Shown here piece by piece: positions 58,214-64,000 of a DNA stretch of 64,000 nucleotides. The position numbers and the translations under genes were made by a program. The notes under the pieces are model-generated. The model searched no databases. It saw nothing but the letters and a program-made list of their open reading frames with translations, and had not been told where the DNA came from. Each line of letters starts with the position of its first letter. The stretch's first letter is position 1. The stretch comes from Melghirimyces thermohalophilus (lineage in GTDB: Bacteria > Bacillota > Bacilli > Thermoactinomycetales > DSM-45169): assembly GCF_900102685.1 (NCBI RefSeq), contig NZ_FMZA01000002.1, forward strand, positions 62,001 to 126,000, in the 5' to 3' direction.

Positions 58214-59446
58214 ATGAAGAGAGTTGGAATGGTGCTTATCGGGATATTGGTGCTGTTTGGGATTGCCCCCGGATGGGAGAGTGAAGGAACAGCGGAAGAG
58301 GTCAATCCGAAAAAACGTTGGGTGGGGGCTTGGACCGCCAGTCAGCAGGAGCCCTCCGGCACAGCATTGGAGGGGATAAAAGATCAGACCCTCCGTATGA
58401 TCATTCATCCTCATCTCGACGGCAACCAAGCGCGATTACGCCTGTCCAATCACTTCGGCAGTCAACCGGTCACCTTTGAAGATGTTTACATCGGTATGGT
58501 TAAAGAGGGGGCTTCTCTTGTTCCCCGAAGCAACACGCGGGTCACTTTTGATGGGGAACCTTCTGTCACGTTGGATGTGGGGGAAACCGTCACCAGTGAC
58601 CGAATCCATTTTAAAGTGAAAGCGGGCCAAAGCTTAGCGGTCAGCATCTACGTTCCCCACGACACAGGGCCGGTCAGCTGGCACCGACTGGCCAAACAGC
58701 GCTCCTACATATCGCTACCCGGGAATTATGCGTCCAGAACGGAACCGGAGGCTTATACAGAACGGGTTTACTCCTGGTATTGGCTGACAGGCCTGGATGT
58801 GCTGCCTCATCCAGGCACCACAGGGGGGATCGTCGCCCTGGGAGACTCGATTACCGATGGTGCAGGGTCCACTTCCAGTGCGAACCACCGCTACCCGGAC
58901 TTTCTGGCACAACGGCTCCGGGAAGAGGGAATTCGCAAATCGGTGATGAATGCGGGGATATCCGGAAACAAAGTTTGGCGGGACGATCCTGTTTATGGCC
59001 CCTCCGCCTTGAACCGGCTGGAGCGGGATGTGTTGAACCAGCCAGGGGTGACCGATGTGATCCTATTGGAAGGGATCAATGATATCGGCCATGAGCCCCC
59101 GGACTATGATGCGGAACACATCATCCAAGGTCTGAAGCGGATTGTGGACCGGGCCCATCAAGCGGGGCTGAGGGTCTACGGAGGGACGCTGTTGCCTTAT
59201 AAAGGCTCCGTCTACTACACGCTAGAAGGGGAAGCCACCCGAGAGAAAGTGAATGAATGGATTCGTAACTCCGGCGCCTTTGACGGGGTGATCGATTTTG
59301 CTAGGATCATGGCGGATCCCTCCGATCCGGATCGGCTCAACCCCGTTTACGATTCCGGAGATCACCTGCACCCCAGTGACGCCGGTTACCAGGCCATGGC
59401 GGAGGCGATCAACCTCGACTGGTTCCGGCCGGAGCAGCCGAGGTAA
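58214..59446 (+). CDS. Secreted SGNH/GDSL-type esterase
   Basis: The 410-residue protein has a signal peptide (VGMVLIGILVLFGIAPGW), an N-terminal beta domain (about 35-190), and a C-terminal SGNH hydrolase domain. Catalytic blocks are GIVALGDSITDGAGST (nucleophile Ser in GDSIT), GISGN (oxyanion Gly), LLEGINDIG (Asn) and SGDHLHPSDAGY (Asp and His). The layout is that of secreted GDSL lipases or carbohydrate esterases of actinomycete and Firmicute type. Substrate unknown. The ribosome site (GGAGTCGG) is fair. Confidence 0.9.
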   Translation: MKRVGMVLIGILVLFGIAPGWESEGTAEEVNPKKRWVGAWTASQQEPSGTALEGIKDQTLRMIIHPHLDGNQARLRLSNHFGSQPVTFEDVYIGMVKEGASLVPRSNTRVTFDGEPSVTLDVGETVTSDRIHFKVKAGQSLAVSIYVPHDTGPVSWHRLAKQRSYISLPGNYASRTEPEAYTERVYSWYWLTGLDVLPHPGTTGGIVALGDSITDGAGSTSSANHRYPDFLAQRLREEGIRKSVMNAGISGNKVWRDDPVYGPSALNRLERDVLNQPGVTDVILLEGINDIGHEPPDYDAEHIIQGLKRIVDRAHQAGLRVYGGTLLPYKGSVYYTLEGEATREKVNEWIRNSGAFDGVIDFARIMADPSDPDRLNPVYDSGDHLHPSDAGYQAMAEAINLDWFRPEQPR

Positions 59447-59462
59447 AATAGAATCACCGAGC

Positions 59463-59497
59463 AATCGACCGAACGAATCCGAACCGTTCGGTCGATT
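59463..59497 (+). terminator. Long perfect hairpin after the SGNH gene
   Basis: AATCGACCGAACG / CGTTCGGTCGATT, 13 bp with a 9-nt loop. Few T follow, so it may be a weak or Rho-assisted terminator or a transcript-stabilising stem. Confidence 0.6.
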
Positions 59498-59643
59498 CCG
59501 TGTAAACCGCAAAAGAGATGTCACAGACTGACCGGGTAGAAGATCCTGTCTTTGTGCTATACTGTTATGAAGGAAGCGATCCTGTCCGACGGTAAAAAGA
59601 GCGGCGAGTCCAATAAGCATAAACATCGATGGAGGTGGATTGG

Positions 59644-59934
59644 ATGGCGATTTCCAAAGAGCAAGTGGAACACGTGGCCCGACTCGCCCGTCTGCAATTG
59701 ACGGAAGAGGAGGCCCAGGTGTACACCAGTCAGCTGAATGATATTCTCAAGTTCGCCGAAAAACTGAATGAGCTGGATACAGAGGGTGTGGAACCGACCA
59801 GCCACGTGCTGCCCATGGCCAACGTGCTTCGAGAAGATGAAAATCGGCCGTCCCTGGACCGGGACAAGGCCCTTGCCAACGCACCGGAACAGGCGGAGGG
59901 CATGTTCCAGGTGCCGGATGTATTCGAGGAGTAA
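59644..59934 (+). CDS. gatC: Asp/Glu-tRNA amidotransferase subunit C
   Basis: ATG at 59644 follows GGAGG. The 96-residue protein has the GatC pattern ISKEQVEHVARLARLQLTEEE, LNDILKFAEKLNELDTEGVEPTSHVL and the acidic RPSLDRDKALANAPE. It wraps around GatA in the GatCAB complex. A TATACT -10 lies about 85 bp upstream. First gene of the operon. Confidence 0.95.
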   Translation: MAISKEQVEHVARLARLQLTEEEAQVYTSQLNDILKFAEKLNELDTEGVEPTSHVLPMANVLREDENRPSLDRDKALANAPEQAEGMFQVPDVFEE

Positions 59935-59946
59935 AGGAGGAGCGAT

Positions 59947-61401
59947 ATGTCCCTTTTAAAACAACCGATCAGGGAGTTACATAAACGATTGAAAAACCGG
60001 GATTTGACTGCGTCGGACCTGGTCGATGCCTCGCTGGAACGGATCAGGGAGACGGACAGTCAGATCCGCGCCTTTCTAAAGGTGGATGAAGATGGAGCTC
60101 GGGAACGGGCTAAAAAACTGGAGGGTCAAAGCGATGGAAATCCTTTGGCGGCGCTGCCCTTAGGGGTGAAGGATAACATCAATACGGAAGGGGTGCTGAC
60201 CACCGCCGGGAGCAAGATTTTGGAGAGTTACTCCCCTCTTTACAACGCCACAGTGATGGAGAAACTGGAGAAGGCCGGAGCCAACATGGTCGGCAAGATG
60301 AACATGGATGAGTTCGGAATGGGGTCATCCAATGAAAACTCCGGTTACTTCACGACCCGGAACCCCTGGGATCTAAACCGGGTGCCCGGCGGTTCCAGCG
60401 GTGGCTCGGCGGCAGCGGTGGCTACGGGGCAGATCTCTATCGCTCTTGGATCGGATACGGGAGGCTCGATCCGCCAACCGGCCGCTTTCTGTGGCGTCGT
60501 CGGTTTGAAACCCACCTATGGTCGGGTATCCCGCTTTGGTTTGATCGCCTTCGCTTCATCCTTGGATCAGATCGGCCCCATTACCCGCAATGTGGAAGAC
60601 GCCGCTTACACCTTGCAGACAATCGCCGGTCACGATCCCCTCGACTCCACTTCCGCCGACGTGGAGGTACCGGACTATCTCTCCGCCTTGACGGGTGATA
60701 TCAAAGGCCTGAAAGTGGCTGTGCCCCGGGAGCTGATGGGAGAAGGGATCGACCTGGGCGTCAAAGAACAGGTGGAGAAGGCGCTGAAACAATTGGAGCA
60801 GCTGGGCGCCGTGGTGGAAGAAGTCTCACTCCCCCACATCGATTACGCCGTGGCCACCTACTATCTCTTGGCCCCTGCGGAAGCCTCTTCCAACCTGGCC
60901 CGTTACGACGGGGTGCGCTATGGTCTTCGCGTCGACGGGGAAAATCTGGTTGACATGTTTAGCCGCACCCGAAGCACCGGCTTTGGCAACGAGGTGAAAC
61001 GGCGGATCATGTTGGGTACTTACGCCCTCAGCTCCGGTTACTACGACGCCTATTACCTGAAGGCGCAGAAGGTGCGGACGCTGATTCGGCGCGACTTTGA
61101 GGAGATTTTCAACCAGTACGATGTGGTGGTGGGACCGACCGCTCCGACAACGGCTTTCAAGTTTGGAGACAAGACGGACGACCCCCTCACGATGTATCTG
61201 AACGATATCTGCACGATTCCGGTCAGCCTGGCCGGACTGCCGGCAATCAGCGTCCCTTGCGGTCTCTCCGAAGGACTACCTGTGGGTCTGCAGATTATCG
61301 GACGTCCCTTTGATGAAGCCGGGGTGCTGAAGGTGGCCCATGCCTATGAGCAGCACGGGGAACGTCTGCCAGAACCGACGTTGGGAGGTGAAGCCCGATG
61401 A
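59947..61401 (+). CDS. gatA: Asp/Glu-tRNA amidotransferase subunit A (amidase)
   Basis: A 484-residue amidase-signature enzyme. The Lys of the Ser-cisSer-Lys triad lies in [13 protein letters not shown]; the serines lie in [36 protein letters not shown]. It releases ammonia from glutamine, which travels to GatB. AAAGGAGGAGCG precedes the ATG, 12 bp after gatC; the stop overlaps gatB by 4 nt. Confidence 0.98.
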   Translation: MSLLKQPIRELHKRLKNRDLTASDLVDASLERIRETDSQIRAFLKVDEDGARERAKKLEGQSDGNPLAALPLGVKDNINTEGVLTTAGSKILESYSPLYNATVMEKLEKAGANMVGKMNMDEFGMGSSNENSGYFTTRNPWDLNRVPGGSSGGSAAAVATGQISIALGSDTGGSIRQPAAFCGVVGLKPTYGRVSRFGLIAFASSLDQIGPITRNVEDAAYTLQTIAGHDPLDSTSADVEVPDYLSALTGDIKGLKVAVPRELMGEGIDLGVKEQVEKALKQLEQLGAVVEEVSLPHIDYAVATYYLLAPAEASSNLARYDGVRYGLRVDGENLVDMFSRTRSTGFGNEVKRRIMLGTYALSSGYYDAYYLKAQKVRTLIRRDFEEIFNQYDVVVGPTAPTTAFKFGDKTDDPLTMYLNDICTIPVSLAGLPAISVPCGLSEGLPVGLQIIGRPFDEAGVLKVAHAYEQHGERLPEPTLGGEAR

Positions 61402-62834
61402 GCCAATCATTTGAAACCGTGATCGGCCTGGAAGTCCATGCCGAGCTATCCACAAAGTCCAAGATTTTCTGCGGATGTTCCACCCAGTTCGGGGCGCCGC
61501 CCAACACCCATACCTGCCCCATCTGCCTCGGCCATCCGGGAACGCTACCTGTGCTTAACCAGCAGGCGGTGGAGTTTGCTATGAAAGCGGCGCTCGCCCT
61601 CAACTGCGAGATCGCGGACGTCAGCAAATTCGACCGGAAAAATTACTTTTATCCTGACTTGCCCAAAGCCTACCAGATCTCCCAGTACGATCAGCCTATC
61701 GGTGAGAACGGCTGGATCGAGATCGAAGTGGAAGGAGAAAAAAAGCGGATCGGCATCACCCGGGTCCATCTGGAAGAAGATGCCGGGAAGCTGAACCACT
61801 CCGATTGGGGAGACGGCTCCTTGGTGGACTACAACCGGGTGGGAGTTCCCCTGATTGAGATCGTCTCCGAGCCGGATATGCGCTCCCCGGAGGAAGGGCG
61901 TGCCTATCTGGAGAAGTTGAAACAGATCATTCAATACACCGGGGTTTCCGACGTCAAGATGGAGGAGGGCTCCCTGCGCTGTGACGCGAATATCAGCCTC
62001 CGTCCCGTCGGTACCGAGGCCTTCGGCACCAAGACGGAGATGAAAAACCTCAACTCTTTCCGCAATGTGGAACGGGCCTTGAAATACGAAGAAGAGCGAC
62101 AAACCCAGGTTTTGTCCGAAGGCGGCACCGTTGTACAGCAGACGATGCGCTGGTTGGAGGACGAAGGACGTACCAAAGTGATGCGATCCAAAGAGGAAGC
62201 TCACGATTATCGCTATTTCCCGGAACCGGACCTGGTACAGCTTCAAATCGATGAGGCCTGGAAACAACGGGTAAAAGAGAGTCTTCCGGAATTGCCCGAT
62301 TCCCGGCGAAAGCGGTATATAAAAGAGTTCGGTCTCTCCGAATACGATGCTTCGCTGCTGACGGCGTCTAAAAAGATGGCCGACTTCTACGACCGGACAG
62401 TGTCCAGCGGAGCGGAACCCAAAGCGGCTGCCAACTGGATTTCTTCTGAACTCCTGGGCTATCTGAACAGCCAGGGTAAGGAGCTGGAAGAGACTCAGAT
62501 CACGCCGGAATCGATCGCCAAAATGACCCAACTGATCGAAAAGGGTACCATCAGCAGCAAAATCGGCAAAAAGGTGTTTAAGGAACTGGTGGAAAAGGGC
62601 GGCGATCCGGCTAAGATCGTGGAAGAAAAAGGTTGGGTGCAGATCAGCGACGAAGGAAAACTGAAAGAGATCGTCGCGGAGGTGGTCGACGCCAATCCGC
62701 AATCGGTGGCTGACTACCAAAACGGAAAGGATCGGGCTCTCGGCTTCTTAGTCGGTCAAGTGATGAAAGCGACCAAAGGGAAAGCCAACCCGAAGATGGT
62801 TAACCAGCTGCTTCTGGAGAAAATTGGCGGCTGA
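61398..62834 (+). CDS. gatB: Asp/Glu-tRNA amidotransferase subunit B
   Basis: A 478-residue protein with [39 protein letters not shown] (kinase-like domain with the cysteines of the zinc site), [11 protein letters not shown] and the C-terminal YqeY-like tail helical domain ending [21 protein letters not shown]. It activates the misacylated Glu-tRNA-Gln (or Asp-tRNA-Asn) and receives ammonia from GatA. Its ATG overlaps the gatA stop (ATGA), indicating translational coupling. Confidence 0.98.
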   Translation: MSQSFETVIGLEVHAELSTKSKIFCGCSTQFGAPPNTHTCPICLGHPGTLPVLNQQAVEFAMKAALALNCEIADVSKFDRKNYFYPDLPKAYQISQYDQPIGENGWIEIEVEGEKKRIGITRVHLEEDAGKLNHSDWGDGSLVDYNRVGVPLIEIVSEPDMRSPEEGRAYLEKLKQIIQYTGVSDVKMEEGSLRCDANISLRPVGTEAFGTKTEMKNLNSFRNVERALKYEEERQTQVLSEGGTVVQQTMRWLEDEGRTKVMRSKEEAHDYRYFPEPDLVQLQIDEAWKQRVKESLPELPDSRRKRYIKEFGLSEYDASLLTASKKMADFYDRTVSSGAEPKAAANWISSELLGYLNSQGKELEETQITPESIAKMTQLIEKGTISSKIGKKVFKELVEKGGDPAKIVEEKGWVQISDEGKLKEIVAEVVDANPQSVADYQNGKDRALGFLVGQVMKATKGKANPKMVNQLLLEKIGG

Positions 62835-62881
62835 TCTTCCGGTTTGGTATCCGAACGGAGAGGCTTAAATGAGGTGTTACC

Positions 62882-63178
62882 ATGCAGATTTTGTATGGGG
62901 CTATCGTCCTGTTTTTCTTGGGATCGGGAGTCTATTATCTACAGGATGAGCCCCCACATGCGCTTCACTTTTTGGTGATCGCGCTCTATTTTTTCATCAT
63001 CCTGTTCGAGTTTCGGGGCAATCCCTTTTCACGCAGGACGTATGTTCTCCTCAGCCTGCTGTTGACGGGCAACGCGATGATCCAGTTCTTCCTGGCCGAA
63101 AATAACGCCATCTACGGGCTGGTCAGCCTCTTTTTTGCCTATTTCGCCCTGCAGGCTCGACGGCGTGTCAAACACTAA
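62882..63178 (+). CDS. Small multi-pass membrane protein
   Basis: The 98-residue product has three to four hydrophobic helices (ILYGAIVLFFLGSGVYYL, ALHFLVIALYFFIILFEF, TYVLLSLLLTGNAMIQFFL, AIYGLVSLFFAYFALQA) and a basic C-terminus (RRRVKH), placing it inside. The ribosome site GAGGTG is fair. It follows gatB by 47 bp and may be in the same transcript. Family not recognised. Confidence 0.65.
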   Translation: MQILYGAIVLFFLGSGVYYLQDEPPHALHFLVIALYFFIILFEFRGNPFSRRTYVLLSLLLTGNAMIQFFLAENNAIYGLVSLFFAYFALQARRRVKH

Positions 63179-63184
63179 CTGTTT

Positions 63185-63214
63185 CCGCCCGATGTTCGGG
63201 CGGTTTTCTTTTTC
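63185..63214 (+). terminator. Intrinsic terminator
   Basis: CCGCCCGA / TCGGGCGG hairpin with a 3-nt loop, then TTTTCTTTTT; ends the gatCAB unit. Confidence 0.85.
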
Positions 63215-63317
63215 TGTGTCGGTGGGGCGGGCATAACCTGCTTTTCATTGAAGCAAAATAGTTGTCGGCGGGTTTCTTTAGCCGCCCGCCATATTTCGGA
63301 TAAGGGGGCGTCTGTTT

Positions 63318-63656
63318 ATGCCGTATCAGCAAAACAAACAGGCCGGGCAACAAGGACAGCAACAAGGGCAACAGCAAAATCAGCAGTACCAACAGGCTGT
63401 ACAAAATGCCCGTCAGGCCATGCAACAGGTTCAACAGGCTCAATCCCAAGCCAATCCGCAAGCCTTGAATCAGGCTCAACAAAAGCTTCAACAAGCCCAG
63501 CAACAGGTGCAACAATTGCAACAGAACCAGGAAGGGCAAGCCAACGCCCAGCAGCAACAGCAACTGCAGCAGGCCATGCAGGGGCTGAGTCAAGCCCAGC
63601 AGAAGGTACAGCAAGCCCAGTCTGTCAGCAACCCCGTCGAATACCAGCAATACTGA
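63318..63656 (+). CDS. Glutamine-rich low-complexity protein
   Basis: The 112-residue product is about two-fifths Gln, with Ala, Asn and Val in a loose heptad pattern (AVQNARQAMQQVQQAQSQAN, LNQAQQKLQQAQQQVQQLQQ). It has no Cys, Trp or membrane part. Such sequence can form long coiled coils or amyloid-like assemblies. Gln-rich small proteins of spore formers include gamma-type acid-soluble spore proteins and coat proteins, but the SspE repeat pattern is not present, so this remains a guess. The ribosome site AAGGGGGC precedes ATG 63318. Confidence 0.65.
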   Translation: MPYQQNKQAGQQGQQQGQQQNQQYQQAVQNARQAMQQVQQAQSQANPQALNQAQQKLQQAQQQVQQLQQNQEGQANAQQQQQLQQAMQGLSQAQQKVQQAQSVSNPVEYQQY

Positions 63657-63670
63657 GGCTAAAGGAAAGA

Positions 63671-63694
63671 GAGGGAGCCGGCTTCGGCTCCCTC
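63671..63694. terminator. Terminator between convergent genes
   Basis: GAGGGAGCCG / CGGCTCCCTC hairpin with a 4-nt loop. TTGTTGT follows on the plus strand and TCTTTCCTTT on the minus strand, so it can serve both sides. Confidence 0.8.
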
Positions 63695-63700
63695 TTGTTG

Positions 63701-64000
63701 TCACTTGGGAGCGTACCGGTTCCACGCTTGGGTGCCGATCAACTCCTGAGTGTAAATCATCGCTTCCTGTAAAAGTGTTTCCGCATAATCCACCCAATGG
63801 ATCCAATTCTCCACAGCCGGGCGAGCATCGGTTGGAGCTGTGCGCTTCAGTTCTAAAAGATATCCCCGTTTGATGCGATGATGGCGACGGGCTTGGTATA
63901 AGCTGTCGACCAGTTGACTCAGGATGGTTCCATGCCAGTCATGACAGCCAAGCCGTTGCAGGCAGCCCTGCGCGATCAAGCTGTGGTTACCTGTCTGCAG
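63701..64000 (-). CDS. 3' end of an unidentified gene cut by the window edge
   Basis: The minus-strand frame is open to the last base, so the start lies outside. The visible 99 residues are helical and include HDWHGTILSQLVDSLYQARR, LLELKRTAPTDARPAVENWI and HWVDYAETLLQEAMIYTQEL. Two Cys and several His and Trp are present, without an obvious metal motif. Family not recognised. Confidence 0.55.
   Translation of the reverse strand: MQTGNHSLIAQGCLQRLGCHDWHGTILSQLVDSLYQARRHHRIKRGYLLELKRTAPTDARPAVENWIHWVDYAETLLQEAMIYTQELIGTQAWNRYAPK

Noticed and set aside
63168-63806. 212-codon minus-strand frame over the Gln-rich gene
   Set aside because: Leucine-run sequence is the complement of the CAG/CAA repeats; no plausible protein.

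Overview
The window looks like chromosome of an endospore-forming, moderately GC-rich Gram-positive bacterium of the Bacillota (Bacillales type). The basis is gene content: a YheC/YheD spore-coat ATP-grasp protein, a YfhH homologue, a YjcZ-like glycine/tyrosine peptide, a fadN-fadA-fadE operon in Bacillus order, gatCAB, ptsH-ptsI, an S-box (SAM-I) riboswitch, a FapR-type site before fabI, an HxlR regulator divergent from a DoxX gene, and strong Shine-Dalgarno sequences with frequent TTG and GTG starts. A Thermoactinomycetaceae-like genome would fit, but that is an inference. I see no rRNA operon, CRISPR array, prophage or intact insertion sequence.

Layout. 0-7 kb: 3' end of an R2-like ligand-binding oxidase gene, an AarF/ABC1 kinase, small proteins, a secreted protein with a protease-propeptide-like segment, an LCP-family protein and two secreted or anchored proteins of unknown function. 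7-15 kb: initiator tRNA-Met and tRNA-Ala, EcsC, EIIA-Glc, a pyruvate-oxidase-like ThDP enzyme, a NAD(P)-binding protein plus an LLM-type flavin enzyme, a frameshifted ORF and a CDP-alcohol phosphatidyltransferase. 15.6-21.3 kb: a methionine/folate unit, promoter - SAM-I riboswitch - metH - yitJ. 21-28.5 kb: ispH, a TPR protein, the HxlR/DoxX pair, an acetyltransferase, yfhH, an alkaline-phosphatase-superfamily enzyme, a decayed L,D-transpeptidase gene and a DUF2512 gene. 28.8-39.7 kb: fabI with a FapR-type site, speD with a switch-like leader, ptsHI, an NlpC/P60 hydrolase, panD-yheC/D, modAB without modC, a RodZ-like protein, an EamA transporter and a 7Fe-type ferredoxin. 40-45.5 kb: the fadNAE beta-oxidation operon behind a FadR-type palindrome. 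45.5-58 kb: small membrane proteins, an SDR, a WGxxGxxG-like secreted peptide, a flavin reductase, a BNR-repeat protein, proline dehydrogenase, a 720-residue protein of unknown function, a phosphodiesterase, and an HTTM-DCC fusion with a DUF5819 partner. 58-64 kb: an SGNH hydrolase, gatCAB, a small membrane protein, a glutamine-rich protein and a partial gene at the edge.

Links between genes. YitJ can make 5-methyl-THF by its reductase domain and can itself methylate homocysteine; MetH does the same methyl transfer with B12, and both lie under one SAM-sensing terminator switch. SpeD consumes SAM. fabI (synthesis) and fadNAE (degradation) carry the two expected opposing lipid-sensing operators. 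ptsI, ptsH and the stand-alone EIIA-Glc supply shared parts of the sugar phosphotransferase system. The observations I would follow up first are the mutually exclusive hairpins before speD, the 720-aa protein with a degraded nuclease-like motif, the decayed YkuD gene, the frameshifted ORF near 14 kb, a diverged repeat pair at 28 and 58 kb, and several uncatalogued small peptides.
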